From Microbacterium sp. BH-3-3-3 (GTDB lineage: Bacteria > Actinomycetota > Actinomycetes > Actinomycetales > Microbacteriaceae): a DNA stretch of 64,000 bases. This document shows positions 1-9,952 of this stretch, one piece after another. Position 1 is the stretch's first letter, and each line of letters begins with the position of its first letter. The stretch lies in contig NZ_CP017674.1 of NCBI RefSeq assembly GCF_001792815.1, positions 434,001 to 498,000 of the forward strand, in the 5' to 3' direction. A program made the translations under genes and the position numbers. The notes under the pieces were generated by a model, which searched no databases, had not been told where the DNA came from, and was given only the letters and a program-made list of their open reading frames with translations.

Positions 1-129
1 GAAGTCGGCCGGATCGAACGAGGTCGCCCGCTCCGAGCGCGTCTGCACCGGAACGATGGATGCCACGAGGGCGGCCGGGTCGATGTGACCCGCCGCGGAA
101 TCCGCGGGGGTCGTGGTCGCTGTGGTCAC
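1..129 (-). CDS. sufD: SufD, Fe-S cluster assembly scaffold subunit (N-terminal part)
   Basis: Only the first 43 residues are inside the window; the gene runs off the left edge. The reading frame opens with GTG at 129 and gives MTTATTTPADSAAGHIDPAA, then a segment containing VQTRSERATSFDP, which fits the N-terminus of actinobacterial SufD. It sits 64 bases downstream of sufB on the same strand, the usual sufB-sufD order. SufD is known to pair with SufB in the SufBC2D complex that builds Fe-S clusters in the cytoplasm. The assignment rests mainly on position and this short N-terminus. Confidence 0.75.
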   Translation of the reverse strand, partial: MTTATTTPADSAAGHIDPAALVASIVPVQTRSERATSFDPADF

Positions 130-193
130 TGAGCTGATACTCCGTTCGGCGCGAGAGGGGAGAACACGGGAGGCGCGGATGTCGCCGAAGAGA

Positions 194-1612
194 TCATCCG
201 ACGCTGCCCTCCATGCCCATCTCGATGAGCTTGTTGAGTTCGAGGGCGTACTCCATGGGGAGTTCGCGCGCGATGGGCTCGATGAACCCGCGCACGATCA
301 TGGCCATGGCCTCGTCTTCGGGCATGCCGCGCGACTGCAGGTAGAAGAGCTGCTCTTCGCTGACCTTCGAGACGGTCGCCTCGTGTCCGAGCTGCACGTC
401 GTCGACGCGGATGTCGATCGCGGGGTACGTGTCGCTGCGCGAGATGGTGTCCACCAGCAGCGCGTCGCAGCGCACGGTGTTCGCGGAGTGGTGCGCGTTG
501 GCATCCACGCGCACTTCGCCGCGGTAGCCCGCGCGACCGCCGCCGCGCGCGATGGACTTCGACACGATCGACGACTGCGTGTAGGGCGCCATGTGCACCA
601 TCTTGGCGCCGGCGTCCTGGTGCTGTCCGGGACCGGCGAAGGCGACCGACAGGGTCTCGCCCTTGGCGTGCTCGCCCATGAGGTAGATGGAGGGGTACTT
701 CATCGTCACCTTGGAGCCGATGTTGCCGTCGACCCATTCCATGGTCGCGCCCTCGTGGGCCACGGCCCGCTTGGTGACCAGGTTGTACACGTTGTTCGAC
801 CAGTTCTGGATCGTCGTGTAGCGAACGCGCGCGTTCTTCTTCACGATGATCTCGACGACGGCCGAGTGCAGCGAGTCGCTCTTATAGATCGGCGCCGTGC
901 AGCCTTCGATGTAGTGCACGTAGCTGTCTTCGTCGGCGATGATCAGGGTCCGCTCGAACTGGCCCATGTTCTCGGTGTTGATGCGGAAGTACGCCTGCAG
1001 CGGGATCTCCACGTGCACGCCCTTCGGCACGTACACGAACGATCCGCCCGACCACACGGCGGTGTTGAGCGCGGCGAACTTGTTGTCACCGGCGGGGATG
1101 ACGGTGCCGAAGTACTCCTCGAAGAACTCGGGGTGCTCGCGCAGAGCCGTGTCGGTGTCCATGAAGATGACGCCCTGCTGCTCCAGGTCCTCGCGGATCT
1201 GGTGGTAGACGACCTCGGACTCGTACTGCGCGGCGACGCCGGCGACCAGGCGCTGACGCTCAGCCTCGGGGATTCCGAGCTTCTCGTACGTGTTGCGGAT
1301 CTCTTCCGGAAGGTCTTCCCAGGTCTGCGCCTGCTTCTCGGTGGAGCGCACGAAGTACTTGATGTTGTCGAAGTCGATGTCCGACAGGTCGGCACCCCAC
1401 GTGGGCATGGGCTTGCGACCGAAGAGCTGGTAGCCCTTGAGGCGCGTCTTCAGCATCCACTCGGGCTCGGACTTCAGAGCGGAGATCCCGCGCACGACGT
1501 CCTCGTTGATGCCGCGCTGCGCGAGCGCACCGGCGGCGTCGGTGTCGTGCCAGCCGAACTCGTATTGCCCCAGGCTTTCGAGCTCGGGTCGGTCGATGAG
1601 TACATCGGACAT
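194..1612 (-). CDS. sufB: SufB, Fe-S cluster assembly scaffold
   Basis: A 472-residue protein matching SufB over its whole length. Recognisable pieces are [13 protein letters not shown] near the N-terminus, [20 protein letters not shown] in the middle, and a C-terminal stretch with [18 protein letters not shown] and RGMPEDEAM. SufB with SufC and SufD receives sulfur and assembles nascent Fe-S clusters. I chose the ATG at 1612: AAGGAGA lies 9 bases upstream, whereas the in-frame GTG at 1621 directly abuts that ribosome-binding site. It is the first gene of a leftward suf operon and is divergent from ctaA. An inverted repeat at 1659-1690 lies in its leader or promoter. Confidence 0.97.
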   Translation of the reverse strand: MSDVLIDRPELESLGQYEFGWHDTDAAGALAQRGINEDVVRGISALKSEPEWMLKTRLKGYQLFGRKPMPTWGADLSDIDFDNIKYFVRSTEKQAQTWEDLPEEIRNTYEKLGIPEAERQRLVAGVAAQYESEVVYHQIREDLEQQGVIFMDTDTALREHPEFFEEYFGTVIPAGDNKFAALNTAVWSGGSFVYVPKGVHVEIPLQAYFRINTENMGQFERTLIIADEDSYVHYIEGCTAPIYKSDSLHSAVVEIIVKKNARVRYTTIQNWSNNVYNLVTKRAVAHEGATMEWVDGNIGSKVTMKYPSIYLMGEHAKGETLSVAFAGPGQHQDAGAKMVHMAPYTQSSIVSKSIARGGGRAGYRGEVRVDANAHHSANTVRCDALLVDTISRSDTYPAIDIRVDDVQLGHEATVSKVSEEQLFYLQSRGMPEDEAMAMIVRGFIEPIARELPMEYALELNKLIEMGMEGSVG

Positions 1613-1658
1613 GGTGATCACTCTCCTTCTCGGGCCTCAACGGTGTCATCCGCCCCGG

Positions 1659-1690
1659 CATTCCGGACTCCGGTCGAAGTCCCAGGAATG
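1659..1690. promoter_or_regulatory. Inverted repeat between sufB and ctaA
   Basis: CATTCCGGACT (1659-1669) pairs with AGTCC-CA-GGAATG (1678-1690), that is 11 paired bases with a 2-base bulge around an 8-base loop. It lies 47 bases upstream of the sufB start. It could be an operator or an mRNA leader hairpin; no known Suf regulator site is claimed. Confidence 0.45.
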
Positions 1691-1705
1691 TCGCTGGTGG
1701 GCCCG

Positions 1706-1734
1706 TTCGAAGGCGCTGGCTGCGCGCCTAGACT
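1706..1734 (+). promoter_or_regulatory. Candidate ctaA promoter
   Basis: TTCGAA (1706-1711) and TAGACT (1729-1734) are separated by exactly 17 bases, a reasonable housekeeping-sigma -35/-10 pair. The predicted transcript would start near 1741 and give ctaA a leader of about 120 bases. Confidence 0.4.
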
Positions 1735-1859
1735 GTCTCCGGTGCGGATCGCGTGAGCGCTGCACCCGGACCCTTTGATTCTACAGGCAACACCCGCTCC
1801 CGGCACGGCAGGTCCGCTGTTCCCGCAGCCCGAGCGGACCGATGCCAGGAAGCCAGCGC

Positions 1860-2846
1860 ATGTCCCCCGCCTCGACCACGCCCCCCTCGTCCCGCGCCGC
1901 CACGATCCCCGGTCGCTTCCTCGCGTGGCTTCCCACCGACGTCGATCGGCGCGTGCGCGTCTTCGCCTGGCTGTCGTTCCTCGCCGAGGTGCTCATCATC
2001 GGCACGGGCGGTGCGGTGCGCCTGACCGGCTCGGGCCTCGGATGCCCCACCTGGCCGCGCTGCACCGCCGACTCGATCGTGAACACGCCCGAGATGGGCA
2101 TCCACGGCATCATCGAGTTCGGCAACCGCACGCTGACGGGGCTCGTCGGCATCCTGGCGATCGTGGTCGTCGTGCTGGTCTGGCGCCTGCGTCGCGAGCG
2201 TCGCGCCCTCTTCGTCCTGTCGCTCATCGTGCTCGGCGGCGTCGTCGCTCAGGCGCTCGTCGGCGGCGTGACCGTGCTGACCGGCTTGAACCCCTTCATC
2301 GTCGGATTCCACTACGTCGCCTCGGTGTCGTTGGTGGCGGTGTGCGCCGCCTTCCTGGTGCTGATGAACGCACCCGCCGGCCCGCGTACGCTCGCGGTGC
2401 CCCACTGGTTCGCCGGTCTCGTGCACACGACGACCGCCGTCCTCGCCCTCACGATCGTGTTCGGCGTGCTCACCACCGGAGCGGGGCCGCACTCGGGCGA
2501 TGCGGCCTCGGTGCGCAACGGCTTCGACGCCCAGGTGCTCGAACACGTGCACGCGTGGCCGGGCTACGCGCTGTTCTTCCTCACGCTCATCGTCGTGGTG
2601 CTCGCGTGGCGCCTGCGCCTGGGCGTTCGACGCTGGGCGACGGCGCTGCTCGCGGTCGAGCTCGTGCAGATCGCGGTGGGCCTGTACCAGGCCCGCAACG
2701 GCCTGCCCGAGATCGCGGTCGGCACGCACATGGTGCTCGCCGCCCTCGCCGCGGCCACCATGACGGTGGTCGTGCTGCGCCTCAAGGAGCCCGCGGTCAC
2801 CGAACGCCCCGCGCCCCCGCGCCAGACGGCGGCCGCACGCGGCTGA
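1860..2846 (+). CDS. ctaA: Heme A synthase (COX15/CtaA)
   Basis: A 328-residue integral membrane protein with about eight transmembrane segments. The first helix region ends with GGAVRLTGSGLGCPTWPRC, the CtaA signature including the conserved loop cysteine pair, and conserved histidines occur in IHGIIEFGNRT, FHYVAS, VHTTTA and THMVLAA. The enzyme oxidises the C8 methyl of heme O to make heme A for aa3-type cytochrome oxidase. The ATG at 1860 is preferred because AGGAAG lies 7 bases upstream; an in-frame ATG at 1842 has no such site. ctaB, the preceding pathway step, is 1 kb away on the opposite strand. Confidence 0.95.
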   Translation: MSPASTTPPSSRAATIPGRFLAWLPTDVDRRVRVFAWLSFLAEVLIIGTGGAVRLTGSGLGCPTWPRCTADSIVNTPEMGIHGIIEFGNRTLTGLVGILAIVVVVLVWRLRRERRALFVLSLIVLGGVVAQALVGGVTVLTGLNPFIVGFHYVASVSLVAVCAAFLVLMNAPAGPRTLAVPHWFAGLVHTTTAVLALTIVFGVLTTGAGPHSGDAASVRNGFDAQVLEHVHAWPGYALFFLTLIVVVLAWRLRLGVRRWATALLAVELVQIAVGLYQARNGLPEIAVGTHMVLAALAAATMTVVVLRLKEPAVTERPAPPRQTAAARG

Positions 2847-3105
2847 GGCCGGAAGAATCGCTTCGGGGCGGCACTTCTCGCGCGTTTCCGCGGGGAGGCC
2901 ACCCTCGTCCGCGCGGTCGCCCCGGCAGCCCGCGGCCCTTATACCCTCATAGGCGATTCATCGGCGTCCCCTAGCCGACACCCCGACCCGTGCGACACTG
3001 TGGGACTTCCGGTGCCCTGAGAGGCCCGGATCCCCTCCCGGTGCCCCGGTACCGGAAACAGCCGTCGTGCATCCCCGGAGCACGGTACGACAAGGAGTTC
3101 ATCCC

Positions 3106-3588
3106 ATGCAGACCCGTCCCCGCCTGGTGACCAGCATCCCGTTCTGGGTGCTCGTGGTCGCGTCGCTCGCCGCAGTGATCGGCGGACTCGTCCTCGTCTT
3201 CCGTCAGGTCGACGAGATCCAAGCCCTCGTCAACGACCCCAACGCGACGGTCGTGACCGTCTACGTCGCACAGGCGTGGGTTTCGGTGGGCGCCGCCGTC
3301 CTCGCCGCCGGTGCCATCGGCATCGCTTCCGCCCTGGCCGTGGCCGCCGTGGTGACCACGCGTGCCCGCGCCGACGTCGCGATCGAGACCATCGACTGGA
3401 CGAGCGACGACGAGACCTCGGCCGAGCCGCACGTGTCGTCGACCCCGTCGTACACCGCCCCCGCCGCGACCGCGGCGCCCCTGGCGGTCGAAGACGCCGA
3501 CGTCGAGACGTCGTCGAACACCCCCGCTCCGCCGGCCGCCGCCGCCGCCGCGCAGCAGGACGCGAACGACGATCCCAGCCGTCGCTGA
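3106..3588 (+). CDS. Two-helix membrane protein of unknown function
   Basis: A 160-residue protein that I do not recognise. Two hydrophobic segments are visible, at about residues 8-32 (IPFWVLVVASLAAVIGGLVL) and 55-85 (AWVSVGAAVLAAGAIGIASA). They are followed by an acidic, Ala/Pro/Thr-rich tail of about 70 residues that looks disordered. The start at 3106 follows AAGGAG with an 8-base gap. The gene stands alone after ctaA and ends in a strong terminator. Codon use matches its neighbours, so it is probably a real native gene. Confidence 0.75.
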   Translation: MQTRPRLVTSIPFWVLVVASLAAVIGGLVLVFRQVDEIQALVNDPNATVVTVYVAQAWVSVGAAVLAAGAIGIASALAVAAVVTTRARADVAIETIDWTSDDETSAEPHVSSTPSYTAPAATAAPLAVEDADVETSSNTPAPPAAAAAAQQDANDDPSRR

Positions 3589-3600
3589 CACCGCGATACG

Positions 3601-3637
3601 AAGCGCCCGCCCCGATCCCCGGGGCGGGCGCTTTCTC
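3601..3637 (+). terminator. Rho-independent terminator
   Basis: A perfect 14-base stem, AAGCGCCCGCCCCG with CGGGGCGGGCGCTT, follows the stop codon at 3588 and is followed by TTTCTCGT. It ends the rightward membrane-protein gene. Confidence 0.85.
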
Positions 3638-3877
3638 GTGTGCGCCCCTCGTCGCCCCGACCGGATGCCGTGACGACGAGCGTCTCGTTCGCCGATGCGC
3701 TCGCGCGCACCCCCGCCGCCCGGCCACCGCCTGCACGGAGGTGGCAGCCCGTCCGCGGCGCCCGGCTCGCGGCATCCGCACCCCGCCCAGGCCCGCTCCG
3801 CGCTCTCGATGTTGCGGACTCCGCGCCCCCGACGCCGGACGCGGTCGGCCGACGATCCCGACCCGCTCCCCCACGAA
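3638..3877. other. 240-base interval without a supported gene
   Basis: This GC-rich stretch lies between two terminators. The open frames through it are Arg/Pro-rich, lack ribosome-binding sites and run into neighbouring features, so I see no gene. Confidence 0.5.
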
Positions 3878-3913
3878 AAAGCGCCCACCCCCTCACGTCG
3901 GGGTGGGCGCTTT
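3878..3913 (-). terminator. Terminator of ctaB
   Basis: AAAGCGCCCACCCC (3878-3891) pairs with GGGGTGGGCGCTTT (3900-3913). On the minus strand the stem is followed by a run of T, and it lies just downstream of the ctaB stop codon. Confidence 0.85.
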
Positions 3914-3933
3914 CGCGGCGTGCGGGGCCGCCG

Positions 3934-4860
3934 TCAGAACGGCAGCAGCGGGTCGACGGCGATCGCGACGAAGAGCAGCGTCAAGTACGTGATCGACGCG
4001 TGGAACACGCGCATCGGCCGCGGCTCACCACCGCGCACGGCACGCGCGTAGAGACGGTGCGACTCGTAGATGAACCACCCGCCGAACACCAGCGCCGACA
4101 CGGAGTACACCAGGCCCATGGATGCCACGGGGATGAGCAGCAGCGAGCAGGCCACCGTGGCCCACGCGTACAGGATGACCTGCAGGCCGACCTGCGAACC
4201 ACTGCGGGTCGCGCCGAGCATGGGCACGTCGACCTCGTCGTACTGGTCCGCGTACTTCATCGACAGCGGCCAGTAGTGCGGCGGCGTCCACAGGAAGACG
4301 AGCACGAACAGGATGACCGGCGCCCACGACAGCGATCCGGTGACCGCCGACCAGCCGATGAGCACGGGGAAGCAGCCGGCGATGCCGCCCCACACGATGT
4401 TCTGCTCGGTGCGGCGCTTGAGGATCATCGTGTAGATCACGACGTAGAAGAAGATGGCCGCGGCCGACAGTCCCGCCGCGAGCGGGTTGGTGAAGACCCA
4501 CAGCCACACGGTCGAGACCGCCGCGAGCGACCAGGCGAACACCAGGGCACCGCGCGGAGAGACCTCGCCGGTGACGAGGGGGCGCTTCTCGGTGCGCTGC
4601 ATGTGCGCGTCGATGTCGCGGTCGAGGTACATGTTGAACGCCGCCGCCGAGCCCGCGCTCAGCGAGCCGCCGATGACGGTCGCGAACACCAGCCCCAGGT
4701 GGGGCAGACCGTTCTGCGCCAGGATCATGACCGGCACGGTCGTCACCAGCAGCAGCTCGAGGACGCGCGGCTTCGTGAGGGCGATGTACGCCCGAAGGGT
4801 GCGTCCGACGGAGCGGCGATCGGTCGTCGCAGTGACGTGCGACGTCGTCGAGATGTCCAT
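3934..4860 (-). CDS. ctaB: Heme O synthase (protoheme IX farnesyltransferase)
   Basis: A 308-residue UbiA-family prenyltransferase that transfers a farnesyl group to heme B to make heme O, the substrate of CtaA. The first Asp-rich motif is visible as [12 protein letters not shown] followed by RTEKRPL, and the second as [11 protein letters not shown]. Several hydrophobic helices surround them, with [19 protein letters not shown] near the N-terminus. The start at 4860 gives MDISTTSHV and follows GGGGGA; the longer upstream frame has no support. It is divergent from tkt, and an inverted repeat lies between them. Confidence 0.95.
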   Translation of the reverse strand: MDISTTSHVTATTDRRSVGRTLRAYIALTKPRVLELLLVTTVPVMILAQNGLPHLGLVFATVIGGSLSAGSAAAFNMYLDRDIDAHMQRTEKRPLVTGEVSPRGALVFAWSLAAVSTVWLWVFTNPLAAGLSAAAIFFYVVIYTMILKRRTEQNIVWGGIAGCFPVLIGWSAVTGSLSWAPVILFVLVFLWTPPHYWPLSMKYADQYDEVDVPMLGATRSGSQVGLQVILYAWATVACSLLLIPVASMGLVYSVSALVFGGWFIYESHRLYARAVRGGEPRPMRVFHASITYLTLLFVAIAVDPLLPF

Positions 4861-4880
4861 CGTCCCCCGGGGTAGCGCGT

Positions 4881-4901
4881 ATAGAACCTCCACGATTCTA
4901 T
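4881..4901. promoter_or_regulatory. Inverted repeat between ctaB and tkt
   Basis: ATAGAA (4881-4886) and TTCTAT (4896-4901) form an AT-rich inverted repeat with a 9-base spacer in GC-rich sequence. It could be a shared operator, or the arms could serve as divergent -10 elements. Confidence 0.35.
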
Positions 4902-4972
4902 GCCATGTCCACCACACGACCGGCCGCCTGTCGACCCCCGTCACGAGAGGCAACGGTGCCGGTCGTTCTCGC

Positions 4973-4978
4973 TATGCT
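4973..4978 (+). promoter_or_regulatory. Possible -10 element for tkt
   Basis: TATGCT stands out in GC-rich sequence 112 bases before the tkt start. I see no convincing -35 hexamer at the right distance. Confidence 0.25.
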
Positions 4979-5089
4979 GGCGAAGAACGCGCGCCCCGCG
5001 CCGACACCCCACCCCACTCCCACTCCTACGGTGGTGAGTGCGGCGTCGGAAGTGAAACCGGGCGCTCAGTATCGAGAAAGGCGACCCTG

Positions 5090-7189
5090 TTGTCGGACTT
5101 CGAATGGGATGACATCGATCGGCGCGCGGTGGACACCGCCCGCATCCTCGCGGCGGATGCCGTCGAGAAGGTGGGCAACGGCCACCCCGGAACCGCGATG
5201 TCGCTCGCACCCGCCGCGTACCTGCTCTACCAGCGCGTCATGCGCCACGACCCCGCCGACACCCATTGGCCGGGCCGCGACCGCTTCATCCTGTCGGTCG
5301 GTCACTCCTCGCTCACGCAGTACGTGCAGCTCTACCTCGGCGGCTTCGGTCTCGAGAAGAAGGACCTCGAGGCGCTGCGCACCTGGGGTTCGCTGACCCC
5401 CGGCCACCCCGAGTACGGCCACACCGACGGCGTCGAGATCACGACCGGCCCCCTCGGCCAGGGCCTGGCCTCCTCCGTCGGCTTCGCCTACGCCGCCCGC
5501 TACGAGCGCGGCCTGTTCGACCCCGAGTCGCCCGCCGGCGAGAGCCCGTTCGACCACTTCGTGTACGTGATCGCCGGTGACGGCGACCTGCAAGAGGGAG
5601 TGACCAGCGAGGCGTCGTCGCTCGCCGGCCACCAGGAACTCGGCAACCTCATCGCGATCTACGACTCCAACCAGATCTCGATCGAAGACGACACCAACGT
5701 CGCCTTCACCGAAGACGTCCAGAAGCGCTACGAGTCGTACGGCTGGCACGTCCAGACGGTCGACTGGAAGAAGACCGGTCAGTACGTCGAAGACGTCGCC
5801 GAGCTGCACGCCGCGATCGAGGCCGCCCAGGGCGAGACGAGCAAGCCTTCGCTCATCGTGCTCAAGACGATCATCGGCTGGCCCTCGCCCGGCAAGCAGA
5901 ACTCCGGCAAGATCCACGGCTCGGCCCTCGGTGCCGACGAGCTCAAGGCCACGAAAGAGGTGCTCGGCTTCGACCCCGAGCAGCACTTCGCCGTCGCCGA
6001 CGACGTGCTCGAGCACACCCGTGCGCTCGTCGAGCGCGGCGAGGCCGAGAAGGCCGCCTGGCAGCAGAAGTTCGACGAGTGGGCCGCGGCTCACCCCGAG
6101 CGCAAGCAGCTCTGGGATCGTCTGCAGGCGCGCGAGCTCCCCGCCGACATCGCCGACGCGCTCCCCGCCTTCGAAGCCGGCAAGGACGTGTCGACCCGTG
6201 CCGCCTCCGGCACCGTCATCAACGCCCTCGCCGCCGAGCTCCCCGAGCTCTGGGGCGGCTCGGCCGACCTCGCCGAGTCGAACCTCACCACGATCAAGGA
6301 CGCCAAGTCGTTCATCCCGTCGGAGTGGTCGACCCACGAGTGGTCGGGCGACCCCTACGGCCGCGTGCTGCACTTCGGCATCCGCGAGCACGCCATGGGC
6401 GCGATCCTCAACGGCATCGTGCTGCACGGGCCCACGCGCCCCTTCGGCGGCACGTTCCTGATCTTCAGCGACTACATGCGCCCCCCGGTGCGCCTGGCCG
6501 CGCTGATGAACATCCCGACCATCTTCGTCTGGACGCACGACTCCGTCGCGCTCGGCGAGGACGGACCGACCCACCAGCCGATCGAGCAGATCGCGACCCT
6601 CCGCGCCATCCCGAACTTCGCCCTCGTGCGTCCCGCGGATGCCAACGAGACGAGCGTCGTGTGGCTCGAGATGCTGCGCCGCACGGCCGGACCCGCCGGT
6701 ATCGCCCTGACCCGCCAGAACATCCCCGTGTTCGCCCGCGGCGAGGGTGCGGCATCCGGTGACGAGTTCGCCTCGGCCGCCGGTGCCGTCAAGGGCGCGT
6801 ACGTGCTGGCCGAGGCCGCGAACGGCGAGCCCGACGTCATCCTCATCGCGACGGGCTCCGAGGTGCAGCTCGCCGTCGAGGCGCGCGAGACGCTGGCCGC
6901 CGAGGGCGTCCACGCCCGCGTCGTGTCGGCTCCCTCGCTGGAGTGGTTCGCCGAGCAGGACGAGGCGTACCGCGAGTCGGTGCTGCCCGCATCGGTGAAG
7001 GCCCGCGTCTCGGTCGAGGCCGGATCCGCCCTCAGCTGGCAGGGCATCGTCGGCGACGCCGGCCGCTCGGTCGCGATCGACCACTTCGGTGCGTCGGCCG
7101 ACTACAAGACCCTGTTCCAGAAGTTCGGCATCACGGCTGAGGCCGTCGTCGAGGCCGCACGCGAGTCGCTCGCTGCGGCGAAGAAGTAA
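5090..7189 (+). CDS. tkt: Transketolase
   Basis: A 699-residue thiamine-diphosphate enzyme that moves two-carbon units between sugar phosphates in the non-oxidative pentose-phosphate pathway. The N-terminal half contains [13 protein letters not shown] and the diphosphate-binding [13 protein letters not shown] ending with YDSNQ; the middle domain has [12 protein letters not shown] and [14 protein letters not shown] chose TTG at 5090 ([14 protein letters not shown]): AGAAAGG is 8 bases upstream and the length then equals that of the family. It is the first gene of the tkt-tal-pgi-zwf-opcA-pgl unit, 17 bases before tal. Confidence 0.96.
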   Translation: MSDFEWDDIDRRAVDTARILAADAVEKVGNGHPGTAMSLAPAAYLLYQRVMRHDPADTHWPGRDRFILSVGHSSLTQYVQLYLGGFGLEKKDLEALRTWGSLTPGHPEYGHTDGVEITTGPLGQGLASSVGFAYAARYERGLFDPESPAGESPFDHFVYVIAGDGDLQEGVTSEASSLAGHQELGNLIAIYDSNQISIEDDTNVAFTEDVQKRYESYGWHVQTVDWKKTGQYVEDVAELHAAIEAAQGETSKPSLIVLKTIIGWPSPGKQNSGKIHGSALGADELKATKEVLGFDPEQHFAVADDVLEHTRALVERGEAEKAAWQQKFDEWAAAHPERKQLWDRLQARELPADIADALPAFEAGKDVSTRAASGTVINALAAELPELWGGSADLAESNLTTIKDAKSFIPSEWSTHEWSGDPYGRVLHFGIREHAMGAILNGIVLHGPTRPFGGTFLIFSDYMRPPVRLAALMNIPTIFVWTHDSVALGEDGPTHQPIEQIATLRAIPNFALVRPADANETSVVWLEMLRRTAGPAGIALTRQNIPVFARGEGAASGDEFASAAGAVKGAYVLAEAANGEPDVILIATGSEVQLAVEARETLAAEGVHARVVSAPSLEWFAEQDEAYRESVLPASVKARVSVEAGSALSWQGIVGDAGRSVAIDHFGASADYKTLFQKFGITAEAVVEAARESLAAAKK

Positions 7190-7206
7190 TCGAGGAGATA
7201 ACGACC

Positions 7207-8328
7207 ATGAGCACTCCCACTGAGAACCTCTCGGCCGCCGGCGTCAGCATCTGGCTCGACGACCTCTCGCGCCAGCGCATCCAGTCCGGCAACCTCGCTG
7301 AGCTCATCGAGCAGCGCAACGTCGTCGGCGTCACCACCAACCCGACGATCTTCGCCGGCGCCCTGTCCAAGGGCGAGGCCTACGAGGGCCAGGTGAAGGA
7401 GCTCGCCGCGGCCGACGCCGGCGTCGACGAGGCGATCTTCTCTATCACCACCGACGACGTGCGCGACGCGTGCGACATCTTCCTCCCCGTCTTCGACGCC
7501 ACGAACGGCGTCGACGGCCGCGTGTCGATCGAGGTCTCCCCCGATCTGGCGCACGACACCGAGGGCACGATTGCCCAGGCCAAGGACCTCTCGGCCCGCG
7601 TGGACCGCAAGAACGTCCTCATCAAGATCCCCGCGACCAAGGCCGGCCTCCCGGCCATCACCGAGGTCATCGGCGCGGGCATCTCGGTCAACGTCACGCT
7701 GATCTTCAGCCTCGAGCGTTACGCCGAGGTCATCGACGCGTACCTCGCGGGTGTCGAGAAGGCGCAGGCCGCCGGTCACGACATTGCGAACCTGCAGTCC
7801 GTGGCCTCGTTCTTCGTGTCGCGCGTCGACACCGAGATCGACAAGCGTCTGGCCGCGATCGGCACCGACGAGGCCGCAGCCCTCAAGGGCAAGGCCGGCA
7901 TCGCCAACGCCCGCCTGGCCTACGAACTCTACGAGCAGAAGTTCGGCGAGGACCGCGCGAAGAAGCTGCTCGAGGCCGGCGCCACGGTGCAGCGTCCGCT
8001 GTGGGCGTCGACCGGCGTCAAGGACCCCGCCCTGCCCGACACGCTCTACGTCACCGAGCTCGTCGCCCCCGGCACCGTCAACACGATGCCCGAGAAGACG
8101 CTCGAGGCGACCTTCGACCACGGCGTCATCACCGGTGACACCGTGACCGGCGGCTACGCCGAGGCGCACGACGTCTTCGACCGCCTCGCCGCCGCCGGCG
8201 TCGACGTCACCGACGCGACGCAGACGCTCGAGGACGAGGGTGTCGAGAAGTTCATCGCCTCGTGGCACGAGCTGCAGGACACGGTCAAGACCGCTCTCGA
8301 CGCCGGAAGCGCCCAGGCCGCCCAGTGA
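7207..8328 (+). CDS. tal: Transaldolase
   Basis: A 373-residue class I aldolase-type transaldolase that transfers a dihydroxyacetone unit from sedoheptulose-7-phosphate to glyceraldehyde-3-phosphate. The Schiff-base lysine lies in [11 protein letters not shown], and [11 protein letters not shown] near the N-terminus and WASTGVKDP near the C-terminus are further family markers. GAGGAG precedes the ATG. The last four bases overlap the start of pgi, so the two are probably translated together. In some bacteria transaldolase and this type of isomerase are one fused protein. Confidence 0.96.
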   Translation: MSTPTENLSAAGVSIWLDDLSRQRIQSGNLAELIEQRNVVGVTTNPTIFAGALSKGEAYEGQVKELAAADAGVDEAIFSITTDDVRDACDIFLPVFDATNGVDGRVSIEVSPDLAHDTEGTIAQAKDLSARVDRKNVLIKIPATKAGLPAITEVIGAGISVNVTLIFSLERYAEVIDAYLAGVEKAQAAGHDIANLQSVASFFVSRVDTEIDKRLAAIGTDEAAALKGKAGIANARLAYELYEQKFGEDRAKKLLEAGATVQRPLWASTGVKDPALPDTLYVTELVAPGTVNTMPEKTLEATFDHGVITGDTVTGGYAEAHDVFDRLAAAGVDVTDATQTLEDEGVEKFIASWHELQDTVKTALDAGSAQAAQ

Positions 8329-9950
8329 GCTTCGCGGTCAAGGTCACGGGCCACGTCAAGTCGGTCGTCGACGCGGAGCTGCCGGGCCTGACCGGTTCAC
8401 TCATCGCGTCGGGGATCACCGCGGGCGACGCCAGCCTCTGGGGCGCCGCCGCGGAAGACGAGGCCTCACGTCGCCTCGGGTGGGTGCGAGCGGTCTCCGT
8501 CTCGCGCCCGCTCGTGGCCGAGGTCACCGCCCTGCGCGACGAACTCGTCGCGCAGGGCGTGACCCGCGTCGTGCTCGCGGGCATGGGCGGATCCTCGCTC
8601 GCCCCCGAGGTCATCGCGCAGTCGGCCGGCGTTCCGCTGGTCATCCTCGATTCGACCTCGCCCGGACAGGTGCTCGCCGCCATCGACGGCGACGCCGAGT
8701 CCGGCGGGCTCGCCCAGACGGTGCTCGTCGTCTCGAGCAAGTCCGGCTCCACCATCGAGACCGACTCGGCCAAGCGCGCGTTCGAAGCCGCTTTCCGCGA
8801 TCTGGGCATCGACCCCGCCGGACGCATCGTCGTCGTCACCGACCCGGGCTCCCCGCTCGAGGAATCGGCCCGCGCCGACGGCTACCGCGTCTTCACGGCC
8901 GACCCCACCGTCGGCGGCCGGTACTCCGCCCTCACCGCCTTCGGCCTCGTGCCCGCGGGACTGGCCGGCGTCGACATCGGCGACCTCCTCGACGAGGCGG
9001 ATGCCACTCTGCTCGAGGTCGCGATCGACTCGCCCGACAACCCCGCCCTCGTGCTCGCCGCGGCGATCGCCGGTGGCGGCGTCGCGCGGCGCGACAAGCT
9101 CGGGCTGATCACCGACGGCAGCCACCTCATCGGCCTGCCCGACTGGGTCGAGCAGCTCGTCGCCGAGTCGACCGGCAAGCAGGGAACCGGCATCCTGCCC
9201 GTCGTGCTGCTGCCCGTCTCGCCCGAGCTCGACGCGAAGCCCGCCGACCTCCAGGTCGTGCGCTTCGTCGACGACGCCCACGCCTTCCACCTCTTCGAGC
9301 GGCACACCGGTGAGGTGCTCGTCAGCGGCTCGCTCGGGGCGCAGTTCGTCGTGTGGGAGTACGCCACCGCGATCGCCGGCCGCATGATCGGCATCGACCC
9401 CTTCGACCAGCCCGACGTCGAGTCGGCGAAGGTCGCCACCCGCGGCCTGCTCGACGCCCGCCCCGAACCGACCGCGCCGGCCTTCGTCGTCGACGGCGTC
9501 GAGGTGCGCGTCTCCGACCCGGCCCTGGCCTCCAGCGGCACGGTCGCCGGCGTGCTGGCGGCGCTGTGGCAGACGGTTCCCGCCGACGGCTACGTCAGCA
9601 TCCAGGCGTACGTGAACCGTCTCGACCTGTCGCAGCTGGCCGGGCTCCGCGAGCTCGTCGCGGCCGACTCCGGTCGCCCCACGACGTTCGGCTGGGGTCC
9701 GCGTTTCCTGCACTCGACCGGTCAGTACCACAAGGGCGGACCCGCCAACGGCGTCTTCCTGCAGATCCTCGAACGCACCGACCTCGATCTCGAGATCCCC
9801 GGTCGGCCGTTCACCTTCGGACAACTCATCCAGGCACAGGCCGCGGGAGACGCGAGCGTGTTGGCGGAGGGCCACGGCCGTCCCGTCGTCACGCTGACGC
9901 TGACCGACCCGCAGGTCGAGGTGCTCTCACTCTTCGAGGCGGCACAATAA
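8325..9950 (+). CDS. pgi: Glucose-6-phosphate isomerase
   Basis: A 541-residue isomerase between glucose-6- and fructose-6-phosphate. SIS-type sugar-phosphate elements are clear: [25 protein letters not shown] and [13 protein letters not shown], with [20 protein letters not shown] near the C-terminus. The sequence resembles the isomerase half of the known transaldolase-isomerase fusions more than the E. coli-type Pgi. I use the GTG at 8325, whose GTGA overlaps the tal stop; the longer frame upstream lies inside tal. It supplies glucose-6-phosphate to the next gene, zwf. Confidence 0.92.
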   Translation: MSFAVKVTGHVKSVVDAELPGLTGSLIASGITAGDASLWGAAAEDEASRRLGWVRAVSVSRPLVAEVTALRDELVAQGVTRVVLAGMGGSSLAPEVIAQSAGVPLVILDSTSPGQVLAAIDGDAESGGLAQTVLVVSSKSGSTIETDSAKRAFEAAFRDLGIDPAGRIVVVTDPGSPLEESARADGYRVFTADPTVGGRYSALTAFGLVPAGLAGVDIGDLLDEADATLLEVAIDSPDNPALVLAAAIAGGGVARRDKLGLITDGSHLIGLPDWVEQLVAESTGKQGTGILPVVLLPVSPELDAKPADLQVVRFVDDAHAFHLFERHTGEVLVSGSLGAQFVVWEYATAIAGRMIGIDPFDQPDVESAKVATRGLLDARPEPTAPAFVVDGVEVRVSDPALASSGTVAGVLAALWQTVPADGYVSIQAYVNRLDLSQLAGLRELVAADSGRPTTFGWGPRFLHSTGQYHKGGPANGVFLQILERTDLDLEIPGRPFTFGQLIQAQAAGDASVLAEGHGRPVVTLTLTDPQVEVLSLFEAAQ

Positions 9951-9952
9951 GC

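Noticed and set aside
5066..7084. A 672-codon open frame opposite tkt
   Set aside because: Composition is typical of an antisense shadow; tkt has all catalytic motifs.
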